From Terriglobales bacterium (GTDB lineage: Bacteria > Acidobacteriota > Terriglobia > Terriglobales > Acidobacteriaceae), in contig DATMXP010000027.1 in assembly GCA_035561515.1 (NCBI GenBank), forward strand, positions 1 to 64,000: 64,000 nt of DNA. Direction: 5' to 3'. The notes under the pieces are model-generated. The model saw only the letters and a program-made list of their open reading frames with translations, made no database searches and was not told where the DNA came from. A program made the position numbers and the translations under genes. The number at the start of each line of letters is the position of its first letter. Position 1 is the first letter of the stretch. Shown in pieces: positions 8,105 to 16,366 of the stretch.

Positions 8105-9496
8105 ATGAAACGAACGCTATTAGTTATTCCATTGATCGCGTGTCTCACCGGCTGTCTTCAACCGAAGTACAGCCGGCCTGCACTGCCCGTTCCTCCGACA
8201 TGGTCTGAGAGCACCGCGCAGGTGAAGCTTTCTCCAGCCGCACCTCAGGCTGCAGACATAAAGTGGAATGAGTTCTTCACTGATAAGCAAATGCAATCTG
8301 TGATCGAGCTCGCGCTGAAGAACAACCGTGATTTAAGAATTGCTGCCCTGAATGTCGAGAAAGTCCAAGCGCAGTATCGTATTCGGCGTGCGGAGCAGTT
8401 TCCGACGCTTGACGCCACAGCCACCGCGGACATTTACCGCGTACCGGCGAAGTTGTCCACAACCGGCCAGGCATACACTTACGAGCAATTTAACGTAGGC
8501 GGCGTGGCTGCATGGGAACTTGATTTCTTTGGCCGTATTCGAAGCCTGAAGCACGCTGCACTCGAACAATACCTGGCCACCGATGAAGCTCGCAATGCTG
8601 TGCAGATCTCGCTCGTCGCAGCAGTGGCCAACACTTATCTGGTGCTCGCAGCAGACAGGGAAAACCTACGGCTAGCCCAAACTACCGTTGATGTGCAGGA
8701 GAAATCGTATGAATTGATTAAGAAATCACGGGATGCCGGCATTGGCAACGATCTCGACCTGAGCCAGTCGCAGAGTCAGGTAGAGGCTGCTCGAGTCGAT
8801 ATTGCACGATACCGCGGGTTGGTCGCAACAGACGAGAATCAACTGAACCTGCTGGTCGGAATGACCGTCCCAGCCAATCTGCTGCCGAATGAACTTGGTG
8901 CCGATTCTTCACTGAAAGAAGTCTCGGCGGGATTGCCCTCCGATGTACTCCTGCGGCGCCCAGACATACTATCTGCTGAACATCAGCTCAAAACGGCGTA
9001 TGCCAACATCGGTGCTGCCCGATCCAACTTCTTTCCAAGAATTGCTCTCACGGCCGGCTCAGGCCTCATGAGTGGTGATCTCTCGAAGTTGTTCAAGGGT
9101 GACTCTCAAACCTGGAGCTTCGCGCCTCAAATAGTAATGCCGATCTTCGACGCGGGTGCGCGGCGAGCAAGTTTGAAAGGCACCAAAGTGGAGCGAGACA
9201 TAGCGGTGGCGGAGTACGAGAAGTCAATCCAGTCGGCGTTCAAAGAGGTCAGCGACTCACTTTCGCTTCGCTCCACACTGTTTGATCAGCAGAACGCACA
9301 AGAAAGGTTAGTAAACGCGTTGGAGCTTTCGTATCACTTGGCGGAGGCTCGCTACAACGCAGGTATCGACAGTTACTTGAGTGTACTCGTAGCGCAACAG
9401 TCCTTTTATCGGGCGCAGCAAGGACTAGTCTCGGTGCGTATGGGACGCATGACGAACCTCGTTACCTTGTACAAGGTCCTTGGAGGAGGGGCATAA
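8105..9496 (+). CDS. Outer-membrane efflux channel lipoprotein (OprM/NodT family)
   Basis: The product (463 residues) is the TolC-like exit duct of the RND pump. The start at 8105 follows GGAGG (GTGGAGGAGCAATAAC) and directly follows the pump's stop codon. The product then begins with a signal peptide ending LTGC, a lipobox with Cys at residue 17. Two outer-membrane efflux repeats are visible, with the typical helical text LRIAALNVEKVQAQYRIRRA and, in repeat two, LKTAYANIGAARSNFFPRI. The segment RRPDILSAEHQL is a family hallmark. It is the third gene of the complete tripartite system and no further pump gene follows. Expression should be governed by the sigma-54 promoter at 2631. Confidence 0.94.
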   Translation: MKRTLLVIPLIACLTGCLQPKYSRPALPVPPTWSESTAQVKLSPAAPQAADIKWNEFFTDKQMQSVIELALKNNRDLRIAALNVEKVQAQYRIRRAEQFPTLDATATADIYRVPAKLSTTGQAYTYEQFNVGGVAAWELDFFGRIRSLKHAALEQYLATDEARNAVQISLVAAVANTYLVLAADRENLRLAQTTVDVQEKSYELIKKSRDAGIGNDLDLSQSQSQVEAARVDIARYRGLVATDENQLNLLVGMTVPANLLPNELGADSSLKEVSAGLPSDVLLRRPDILSAEHQLKTAYANIGAARSNFFPRIALTAGSGLMSGDLSKLFKGDSQTWSFAPQIVMPIFDAGARRASLKGTKVERDIAVAEYEKSIQSAFKEVSDSLSLRSTLFDQQNAQERLVNALELSYHLAEARYNAGIDSYLSVLVAQQSFYRAQQGLVSVRMGRMTNLVTLYKVLGGGA

Positions 9497-9554
9497 CGTT
9501 CTGGGAACACTTGATCGGTTTGGCGATCTTGTATTCTCCGGGCGCCTGTGGAGC

Positions 9555-9581
9555 GAGTTGCGATCGACGGAGTCGCAACTC
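9555..9581 (+). terminator. Hairpin after the RND operon
   Basis: GAGTTGCGA (9555-9563) pairs with TCGCAACTC (9573-9581) around a nine-base loop. It lies about 60 bases after the outer-membrane-factor stop codon. No run of T follows, so it may be an RNA-stabilising or Rho-associated structure rather than a classical intrinsic terminator. Confidence 0.4.
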
Positions 9582-9652
9582 CGCCGGTGCCCGTTTATGC
9601 AAATTGGGCTCTTGGCTCAGATTGTCTCTAACGTAAGGTAGGTGGAGGGAAG

Positions 9653-10594
9653 ATGCTTACAGGGGAGGATCAAGTTGTAAGAGTGCAATTGAAATCTATT
9701 TTGGTGGCGATGGATTTTTCAGCAGTTTCGGAAAAGGCCTTGCGCCATGCCGTTGTAGTTGCTCGCCATTATGGGTCGAAGCTTTACCTGATGCACGTCG
9801 TATCGTCTTTAGGGTTTACAATGGCTGGCCCCGATTCCGTTACCTCAGCATCGGAGTTAGCCTGGAGAGATTTAAGAACGCTCGAGCGACGGCTCGAGTC
9901 AACTGGAGCCGTCGCCGGGCTGGACCATCAGGCCATCATCAGGGACGGTGAGATCTGGGAACAGATCGATGATGTAGTCCGAGAGAAGCACATAGAGATG
10001 ATTGTTGTGGGCACTCACAGCCGTGCTGGCATCGCGAAGTTCGTCTTGGGATCAGCCGCAGAACAGATCTTCCGGCGTGCATCTTGTCCAGTTCTCACTG
10101 TTGGACCGTGCTGCCCAACAAAGCCACAACTGGATGCGCCAGAACTGATCCGCCCGGTCCTGTTTCCAACCGACTTTAGCGACGAGTCATTACAGGCCCT
10201 GCCTCATGCCGTTTCCTTTGCAAATGAGCAGAAGACTCGGTTGGTCCTGCTTCACATCTTATCTCCTGTGCCCGAAACCCTCGATAATCGCTGGTACACA
10301 GCGGAGGATGTCATTCAGATCAGAAAGCAGGCCAGGCAAGATTGCCTCGATCGACTGCGCGGACTCGTGGCGAATTTCGGACTGGCCGTTGATCCAATCT
10401 GCATGGCAGAGTTTGGGTACGGAGATCGAGCGGATGTGATCATTCGCGCAGCTGCGGAACTGGGCGTCGAAGGAATCATTATGGGACTAAAGCGGAAGAA
10501 ACATATCGATACAATCGCACATCTGCCGTGGTCGACCGCTTACAAAGTAGTTTGTGGCGCCTGCAGTGCCGTGCTGACGGTTAGAGCACGATGA
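9653..10594 (+). CDS. Tandem universal stress protein (two UspA domains)
   Basis: The 313-residue protein has two UspA folds, at about residues 12-152 and 168-313. Domain one keeps the nucleotide-binding signature GTHSRAGIAKFVLGSAAE followed by RRASCPVLTV, the G-x2-G-x9-G(S/T) region of ATP-binding Usp proteins. In domain two the same place reads GLKRKKHIDTIAHLPWS, which lacks the glycines, so only the first domain is likely to bind ATP. GGAGGGAAG lies immediately before the ATG at 9653. It follows the RND operon but sits after a hairpin, so it probably has its own promoter. Tandem Usp proteins are typical of soil bacteria under redox, starvation or toxic stress. The partner is unknown. Confidence 0.92.
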   Translation: MLTGEDQVVRVQLKSILVAMDFSAVSEKALRHAVVVARHYGSKLYLMHVVSSLGFTMAGPDSVTSASELAWRDLRTLERRLESTGAVAGLDHQAIIRDGEIWEQIDDVVREKHIEMIVVGTHSRAGIAKFVLGSAAEQIFRRASCPVLTVGPCCPTKPQLDAPELIRPVLFPTDFSDESLQALPHAVSFANEQKTRLVLLHILSPVPETLDNRWYTAEDVIQIRKQARQDCLDRLRGLVANFGLAVDPICMAEFGYGDRADVIIRAAAELGVEGIIMGLKRKKHIDTIAHLPWSTAYKVVCGACSAVLTVRAR

Positions 10595-10619
10595 CGTTTC
10601 GTTGCGCATGAATAGCTGA

Positions 10620-10639
10620 GGCCGCCGTTATCGGCGGCC
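10620..10639. other. GC-rich hairpin between convergent genes
   Basis: GGCCGCCG (10620-10627) and CGGCGGCC (10632-10639) form an eight-base-pair stem with a four-base loop between the universal stress gene and the convergent methyltransferase gene. There is no T tract on either strand, so a role in transcript termination or 3'-end protection is only suggested by position. Confidence 0.4.
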
Positions 10640-10715
10640 CCAAGCAAAGAAGGTGGTCGAGCTTAGCACTTCGTCATCGGAACGTTTTGGGCAAGAACCC
10701 GTTGCGCAGGCGCCC

Positions 10716-11495
10716 TTAATCTCCCCATCCGAGTTCCTTGAATTGCTTTGTGCTTTGCGATTTCCTAAAGGGCAGAAGCATTGGCACCCGCCGGCGATAT
10801 TCTTCGTATTCACCGTGTATTCGCAGAAGGTCCCGTTCTTCGAACTGAATGGCAACAAGGATGTAACCGGTTGTTGCAATTGCGAACACAAGATGTGTAA
10901 CGGTCATCAGCGGTGCCGACCAGAATACGAGCAACCAACCGACGTACAGCGGATGGCGAACGACCCGATAGAACGCTGGGATTCGGAATTTCAGAGGTGT
11001 ATAGGCGTGGCCTCGAAGGTTCAGCCAGACCTGTCGCAGTCCAAATAAGTCGAAATGGTTGATCAGGAAGGTCGCGACTAGCACGATGAGCCACCCCAGT
11101 GCATACAGGGCCAATAGCATCATGCGACCGGAAGCATTCTGAACATCCCAAATGACGCCGCCAATCGGCTGCCATTTCCAAAACAACAGGAGCAATGCAG
11201 CACTGGAGAAGAGCACATACGTACTCCGCTCCACGGAACTCGGAACTAAGCGGGTCCACGCCGCCTTGAACCACTGTCGCGCCATGATGCTGTGCTGCAA
11301 AGCAAATAGCGTAAGCAAAGCCAGGTCGATGGCTAGAGCGACGGGCAACGCGACCAGCGGGCCTGAATCAATCGATTTCGGTACAGCGACGTTCCCTATG
11401 AAGCCAATCGCATAGAGGAAGGTCGCCAGGAACACGAGGTAACAAAATACCCCATATGCAAACGCGGTGATTCTACCGAACATGTTTTTCCTCAC
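10716..11495 (-). CDS. mddA: MddA-like methanethiol S-methyltransferase (NnrU/isoprenylcysteine methyltransferase superfamily)
   Basis: The product is a 259-residue integral membrane protein with about six hydrophobic segments. The C-terminal half has the methyltransferase core of the isoprenylcysteine methyltransferase superfamily: YRVVRHPLYVGWLL followed by FEERDLLRIHGEEYEEY-type text (here FEERDLLRIHGEYEEY), which binds S-adenosylmethionine. The stretch NHFDLFGLRQVWLNLRG is characteristic of the MddA group, which methylates methanethiol to dimethyl sulfide. Assignment to MddA rather than to another NnrU-like protein rests on this stretch and on overall length. It is monocistronic on the minus strand. 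No sulfur genes lie nearby, as is common for mddA. Confidence 0.75.
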   Translation of the reverse strand: MRKNMFGRITAFAYGVFCYLVFLATFLYAIGFIGNVAVPKSIDSGPLVALPVALAIDLALLTLFALQHSIMARQWFKAAWTRLVPSSVERSTYVLFSSAALLLLFWKWQPIGGVIWDVQNASGRMMLLALYALGWLIVLVATFLINHFDLFGLRQVWLNLRGHAYTPLKFRIPAFYRVVRHPLYVGWLLVFWSAPLMTVTHLVFAIATTGYILVAIQFEERDLLRIHGEYEEYRRRVPMLLPFRKSQSTKQFKELGWGD

Positions 11496-11677
11496 TTCAA
11501 TTGCGCTGCACTCCGGCAGCGATTCTGGGCACTAGCAGGAGATTCCAAGACGCAAGTGCTTAGTATTCTTGCCGGCCGCCACCTGGAAGACATGTTTGTC
11601 TCAACAGAGAGTTCAGCGGCGATGAAGCGAATGCCAGACTTACAGCGCGCCTGGCATTCGCGAAACGAAAACGTCGC

Positions 11678-12175
11678 CTAGTTTGTTTGCAGGCGTGCTG
11701 ACAGCGTGTAGTAACCGAGTTCGATTGTGTCATTGAGTGAATACACGCCACCTCCACAAACCGTGATTACGTTGAGCCCTTTTGCAAGTTTGTAATCACC
11801 CGGCATGAACACCCATTGGAATGTAGTTGTGGTACGGCTCCAGACTTCCGGCTCATAGGCAGGTATCGTCGATGGACCGTTGAAAACACACGGGCCGTCA
11901 TTCAGTCGCGCGCCGACATAGAACGGTGCGTTTGCACGGTAGTCCATGCTGAACGTGACGACAATCGGCACATTCCTCACTGGCTCATTGATCGTGACCG
12001 AAGCTTCCCAGCTCTTGCAGCACATACCTTTGTGCGTTTCGCCAGGGTAGGAACGGCGCATCACCGGATTTTCCGAGTCATCGGCAAGCGCTACAACGGA
12101 ACTTGCCACGAGCATGCAGGCAAGGATTCCGATAATTGGAAGGGTGTATTTGGCGATTTTCAATAACTGTTTCAC
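11678..12175 (-). CDS. Small exported protein of unknown function, cysteine-containing
   Basis: I do not recognise this family. The GTG at 12175 is chosen because AGGAG lies ten bases upstream (12186-12190) and the 165-residue product then begins with Lys-rich residues and a clean hydrophobic signal peptide (LPIIGILACMLVASSVVALA). An in-frame longer version starting near 12226 would lack a ribosome binding site. The mature part of about 135 residues has an early CC pair (HKGMCCKSWEA) and two later single cysteines (GPCVFNG, VITVCGGG), and looks like an all-beta fold (WSRTTTTFQWVFMPGDY). It lies next to the exported DUF3455 gene on the same strand, about 110 bases apart, so the two could be expressed together. 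Confidence 0.6.
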   Translation of the reverse strand: MKQLLKIAKYTLPIIGILACMLVASSVVALADDSENPVMRRSYPGETHKGMCCKSWEASVTINEPVRNVPIVVTFSMDYRANAPFYVGARLNDGPCVFNGPSTIPAYEPEVWSRTTTTFQWVFMPGDYKLAKGLNVITVCGGGVYSLNDTIELGYYTLSARLQTN

Positions 12176-12287
12176 TTTCTGTTTTCTCCTCATTTGACTT
12201 GTGATCATTGGCCCGTACCCGTACACACCGCGGTCCGTTTACGGCGAAAGGAGCGCCAGTGCGATGGGGGTGACTCGTATGCGCGCG

Positions 12288-12959
12288 CTATCGCGCGCGG
12301 AAGAAGTAATAATCGGCTGTGTAGGGCACGAGTTTCTGCTTGCCCACATCGGTCGCTGTAGAACAACCCTCTGAGGGCGCCACACCACCGGTCGTGTTAA
12401 GCCGTTGAACGTAAGTGGTAGGCGTCATGAGACCGCCGCCCGACGGACCTTGCTGCGAACCAATGGATTGCAGCAGCAAACACGGAATTGAGCCTGCATT
12501 CGAACAGCTCGGGTCCGATCCGGCGGGAATGGAAGCCAGGGCTTTGGCCCATACCATGCTGCTGTCGAACGAGCTTTGCCACGTCGGGCTGCCGAATGGC
12601 AGCGGGTTCGGTGCATTCTCGTTGGGGCTCGTGTCTGGACTCAGGAAGTGCGTCATTACTTGGACGTTACGTCCCAAGATTTTTACGAACAGTGTCGCTT
12701 CCGGTCGGCTAGCATTGACGGTCCAAGACGCACCGGTGCTCGTTGGCAAGCACACGTATCCCTGGGTGCCGACAGCGGCACCTAGGGCGTACAACACGTT
12801 TCCTGCCGGAGGAGTAATCGTGGCAGGGGTTTGCGGCGCGGTCAGACTCTGCGCGTTTGCCGGAACGGCCCCAAACACGGCCGATGCCAGAACGAGAGCG
12901 GTGGCGATCGCACCTTGGATCGCACAGCCCGTCCGGGGTGTGAACTTTAACTTCAACAT
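12288..12959 (-). CDS. Exported DUF3455 family protein
   Basis: The 223-residue protein has an N-terminal signal peptide (ATALVLASAVFGAVPANAQ) and matches the DUF3455 pattern throughout: PPAGNVLYALGAAVGTQGYVC near the start, a heat-stable-looking beta core with WTVNASRPEATLF, then IPCLLLQS, TYVQRLNTTGGVAPSEGC and the closing PYTADYYF. The function of DUF3455 is not known. ATG 12959 is preferred over the in-frame ATG at 12971 because TGGAG lies six bases before it. Three cysteines (VCLP, PSCSN, EGCST, plus PCLLL) allow disulfides in the periplasm. It is followed on the same strand by another small exported protein. Confidence 0.8.
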   Translation of the reverse strand: MLKLKFTPRTGCAIQGAIATALVLASAVFGAVPANAQSLTAPQTPATITPPAGNVLYALGAAVGTQGYVCLPTSTGASWTVNASRPEATLFVKILGRNVQVMTHFLSPDTSPNENAPNPLPFGSPTWQSSFDSSMVWAKALASIPAGSDPSCSNAGSIPCLLLQSIGSQQGPSGGGLMTPTTYVQRLNTTGGVAPSEGCSTATDVGKQKLVPYTADYYFFRAR

Positions 12960-13188
12960 CGTCTTCTCCATTTCTGAATGTGTAAGTTCGCGGAGAGAGG
13001 ACCGGGACTATGAACCCCACAACGCTCTGGACTTGGCTTTCGGTTAAGCACAAGCAGGAGCGAGCATCCTCACCCACAAAGTGCTCCGATCCTGCGTCCG
13101 GAACATTCGCAGATCAATAGCGGGAGTCGCAAATGGTCATTGATTCGTATGTTCCCGTATACTGCTGACAATAAAGCACATGCAGGCC

Positions 13189-13208
13189 TTCTACAGGCCG
13201 ATGTAGAA
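13189..13208. promoter_or_regulatory. Perfect 7-bp inverted repeat before the winged-helix/TPR gene
   Basis: TTCTACA (13189-13195) and TGTAGAA (13202-13208) form a perfect inverted repeat with a six-base GGCCGA spacer, 23 bases before the preferred start codon. It could be an operator bound by the encoded winged-helix protein itself (autoregulation) or a short leader hairpin. No other copy was noticed in the window. Confidence 0.4.
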
Positions 13209-13231
13209 TGCCTCGTCACCCGGAAAGAAGA

Positions 13232-15127
13232 ATGAGTAGGGGAACCATCAATAACGCTGGGCCGTTCCGGTTCGGGGAAAGCTTCGAACTGGATATCGAG
13301 CGGCACGAATTGCGCCGATATGGCCAGCTTGTCCGGCTGGAACGAATCCCCCTCGACATCCTTATTCTTCTGGCCGAGAAACGCGGCGAGGTTGTTTCGC
13401 GGGAAGAGATGGTTGCAAGTGTCTGGGGCGCAGGCACTTACCTCGATACTGACAATGCGATCAACGGGGCAATCCGCAAAATCCGGCAGGTCCTGAAGGA
13501 CAATCCAGAGGAACCTAAGTACATTCAGACCATTCCGAACAAAGGGTATCGGTTTATTGCGGAAATCCAGCCGAGGGTAACAACCGTTGAGCCGAAACCC
13601 GAGGGTCCTCAGGAAATTCAGCCCAACAAGGTTCGCTCCAAGTGGGTGCCATTCGCGGCAGCAGCGGTTTTGGTGGTGGTCGCCATGGCCGCATATTTTG
13701 CTACGTCGCGGTCCGCCCGTCGTCCGGAGATCTCAGACCGCAAGTACATGTTGGCGGTACTGCCTTTTGAGAATCTAACCGGGGATCCTAATCAGGATTA
13801 CTTCACTGACGGACTGACGGAAGAGATGATTAGCCATTTGGGAAATCTGGACCCCGAACATCTCGGGGTGATCGCTCGTACGTCTGTCATGCAGTACAAG
13901 AATAATAGGGATGGACTAAGCCGCGTGGGGCAGGAACTCGGCGTAGATTACGTGCTCGAAGGAAGTGTGCGCCGCGAATCGGGGAAGGTTCGAATCACGG
14001 CACAATTGATCCTCATGAAGGATCAAACGCACATCTGGGCCCGGCAGTATGACAGAGCACTAACGAACATCCTTGAACTCGAAAATGAGCTTGCGAACGA
14101 GGTAGCGCAGGAGATTACGCTGACCTTGATAAAGAAAAGAGACGCCAATTCGCGAGCGCCAAGGACTATGAGTCCGAGAGAGTATGCGGCATACGACGCG
14201 TACCTCCGCGGCCGATACTTCTGGAACAGGAGAACGGTCGAAGGATTTCAGCAGGCCATCCAGGCTTTTGAGGAGGCCGTCGAAAAGGATCCCGATTACG
14301 CACTTGCTTACGTCGGCCTCGCGGATACTTACGCACTGCTCAGCGCATTCGATATCGCTCCGAAGAGTGAAAGTATGCCGAAGGCTCGTGAGGCAGCGGC
14401 CAAAGCGCTTGCACTCGACGACAAGCTTGCGGAAGCCCATGCTTCGATGGCACTGATAGTCCAGAACTACGATTGGGATTGGCCGAAGGCCGAAGCAGAA
14501 TATAAGAGAGCGATTGAGCTCGATCCAAACTACGCTACGGCACATCACTGGTACGCCGAGTTCTTGACGCTCCAGAGTAGGTTCTCCGAGGCCCTGGATG
14601 AGATTGAACGCGCTCGGCTGTTGGATCCCCGTTCTCTTATCATCTCTTCAGACCGAGGCGCCATTCTTTATAGCGCTCGTCGGTACCGTGAGGCTATCCA
14701 GCAATTCCGCGAAGTCCTTCAAATGGAGCCTAATTTTCGGAGAGCTCGCATCATCGTGTTTGCCTATGCGGCAGAGGGCTTGACACAGGATGCCTTGCGA
14801 GAAGCGGCCGAATCACAAAAGGTTGAAGACGGGCCCTTCACCTGGGCGTTGCAGGCATACGCACATGGACGAGCAGGTCAAAAGAGCGAAGCAAAGCGTT
14901 TCCTGCACAAACTGGAAGAAGAAAGATCCAGGCGATACGTCAACAGCTCCAGGCTCATAACTGCCAATTTAGGTGTCGGGGATTACGAGCAGGCGCTGAA
15001 ATGGTGTGAACAGGGCCTTTCGGAACGAGCGACGGTCATACCTTGGCTCAGAGTAGATCCCCTCTACGACCCACTTCGATCAGACCCAAGATTCCACGCT
15101 CTGCTCGCGAAGGCCGGGCTGGAGTAA
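13232..15127 (+). CDS. Winged-helix (OmpR/CadC-type) regulator with membrane anchor, TolB-like and TPR domains
   Basis: The protein has about 631 residues. The N-terminal 100 residues are a Trans_reg_C winged helix (FRFGESFELDIERHELRR, then IPNKGYRFIAEI at its end), without a receiver domain. A single membrane segment follows (WVPFAAAAVLVVVAMAAYFA). The outer part starts with a TolB/FlgO-like module (LAVLPFENLTGDPNQDYFTDGL, then YVLEGSVRR) and continues with TPR repeats up to the C-terminus. This is the common acidobacterial CadC-like one-component layout: cytoplasmic DNA binding and a periplasmic protein-binding sensor. The ATG at 13232 is preferred because GGAAAGAAG lies just before it; an in-frame ATG at 13208 would add eight residues. 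Its target genes are not evident. Confidence 0.9.
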   Translation: MSRGTINNAGPFRFGESFELDIERHELRRYGQLVRLERIPLDILILLAEKRGEVVSREEMVASVWGAGTYLDTDNAINGAIRKIRQVLKDNPEEPKYIQTIPNKGYRFIAEIQPRVTTVEPKPEGPQEIQPNKVRSKWVPFAAAAVLVVVAMAAYFATSRSARRPEISDRKYMLAVLPFENLTGDPNQDYFTDGLTEEMISHLGNLDPEHLGVIARTSVMQYKNNRDGLSRVGQELGVDYVLEGSVRRESGKVRITAQLILMKDQTHIWARQYDRALTNILELENELANEVAQEITLTLIKKRDANSRAPRTMSPREYAAYDAYLRGRYFWNRRTVEGFQQAIQAFEEAVEKDPDYALAYVGLADTYALLSAFDIAPKSESMPKAREAAAKALALDDKLAEAHASMALIVQNYDWDWPKAEAEYKRAIELDPNYATAHHWYAEFLTLQSRFSEALDEIERARLLDPRSLIISSDRGAILYSARRYREAIQQFREVLQMEPNFRRARIIVFAYAAEGLTQDALREAAESQKVEDGPFTWALQAYAHGRAGQKSEAKRFLHKLEEERSRRYVNSSRLITANLGVGDYEQALKWCEQGLSERATVIPWLRVDPLYDPLRSDPRFHALLAKAGLE

Positions 15128-15224
15128 GTCTGTCTGTGCCACCGATCCTTTCGCATCCATCGTGCTAACTGCGCGGATGTAACTGGATGCTGAGCAGCCT
15201 CTCGTTCATTGTTAAACTTGGTGT

Positions 15225-16316
15225 ATGAGCGTACATCGTTTTCTCTCATTTGTTTTCATACTTTTGATAGCTTCTGCCATTCCCATTACGGCAGAGACAT
15301 GCCAGCCTGAATTTCCGTTCAAGAATGGGTGGCTGGGCAGCGACGCAGCATATTCCATTCCGCTTAATGACGGTAGATCGGTCTGGATCTTCGGAGACAC
15401 CCTGTATGGAGACAAACGCATTGTCGTAGAGAACGAGCCGCGAATGGTCAGAAATGCGATAGGAATCTCGACCTGCAAGGGTGGCAAGTGGGATATCGAA
15501 TACGTGATGCGGAAGAATTCATCTGGGCAACTGATCGACTTTTTCCAAGCCAAAAGTCCGTACTGGTATTGGGCGCTGGATGGTTTTGTAAAGGGCGAGC
15601 AACTCTGGGTGACATTGTTATGTCTTCGCAGTGTGCCGAACTCCGGTTCTTTCACCCTGGGCTTCGCCACCTGCGGAACGGACCTAGCGCGCGTAACCGG
15701 TCTCGAGCAAGACCCTCAAAAGTGGGAAGTGAAGATTTACCCGCTAGTCAGCGACGGTGTTCATGCGTATCCGTCGGCGACCGCCGTGGTTGACGGCGAC
15801 TTTGTGTACATCTTCGCTCTTTACGAGAAGGGCTCGCGGCCCATGGTTCTGAGCCGGATTCCGCTCAGCGGCTTGGATAAGGATCCTAAGGCCAGCATGC
15901 AATATCTCGCTAAGGATGGAACTTGGAGGGCAGGATTCGAACCGGCCAAGGCGAGGCACGTGATGGACAAAGGCAATACGGAGATGACGGTGCGGTATCA
16001 CCAAGGAAGGAAGCAGTGGTTGGCCGTGATGAACGATCCTCAGCTTGAAACTGGCAATATCCTCCTGCGAACTGCGCCCAAGTTGACCGGCCCGTGGAGT
16101 GATGGACAGGTGATCTATACGATTCCGGAAATGCAGAAATCACATCCAAGCTGGGACAAGGACAATTTCTGCTATGCAGGGAAGGAACATCCCGAATTAC
16201 GCGAAGGCAATACCATCCTGATTACGTATGCCTGCAACACACGAGCGGTGAAGAAACTCGAAACCATGCCGCACATCTATTTCCCGAAAGTCGTCCGCCT
16301 CGAATTACCGAAATAA
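15225..16316 (+). CDS. Exported DUF4185-like beta-propeller protein
   Basis: The product is a 363-residue exported protein with a signal peptide (FVFILLIASAIPITAE). The early motif SVWIFGDTLYGD and the later GNTEMTVRYHQGRKQWL and LTGPWSDGQVIYT patterns suggest a five-bladed propeller of the DUF4185 / GH43-like type. Proteins of this group bind or act on sugars, but I cannot point to a complete catalytic triad, so enzyme activity is not claimed. Cysteines near the N-terminus (ETCQPEF, STCKGG) may form a disulfide. It stands alone between the winged-helix/TPR regulator and the convergent isomerase gene. Confidence 0.6.
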   Translation: MSVHRFLSFVFILLIASAIPITAETCQPEFPFKNGWLGSDAAYSIPLNDGRSVWIFGDTLYGDKRIVVENEPRMVRNAIGISTCKGGKWDIEYVMRKNSSGQLIDFFQAKSPYWYWALDGFVKGEQLWVTLLCLRSVPNSGSFTLGFATCGTDLARVTGLEQDPQKWEVKIYPLVSDGVHAYPSATAVVDGDFVYIFALYEKGSRPMVLSRIPLSGLDKDPKASMQYLAKDGTWRAGFEPAKARHVMDKGNTEMTVRYHQGRKQWLAVMNDPQLETGNILLRTAPKLTGPWSDGQVIYTIPEMQKSHPSWDKDNFCYAGKEHPELREGNTILITYACNTRAVKKLETMPHIYFPKVVRLELPK

Positions 16317-16330
16317 GCAAATGTTGGAGC

Positions 16331-16366
16331 CGATCAGGCCTTTGTGCGAACAAAGGCCTTGATCGT
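16331..16366. terminator. Long inverted repeat at the 3' ends of convergent genes
   Basis: AGGCCTTTGT (16336-16345) pairs with ACAAAGGCCT (16350-16359) around a GCGA loop. The stem extends to flanking CGATC/GATCG with one bulge. It overlaps the last codons and stop of the minus-strand isomerase gene and lies 15 bases after the stop of the plus-strand DUF4185 gene. It could act as a bidirectional terminator although no T tract follows. Confidence 0.45.

Noticed and set aside
12415..13047. Plus-strand open frame of 210 codons opposite the DUF3455 gene
   Set aside because: It lies wholly antisense to a gene with a signal peptide and clear DUF3455 motifs, has no ribosome binding site and no recognisable domain.
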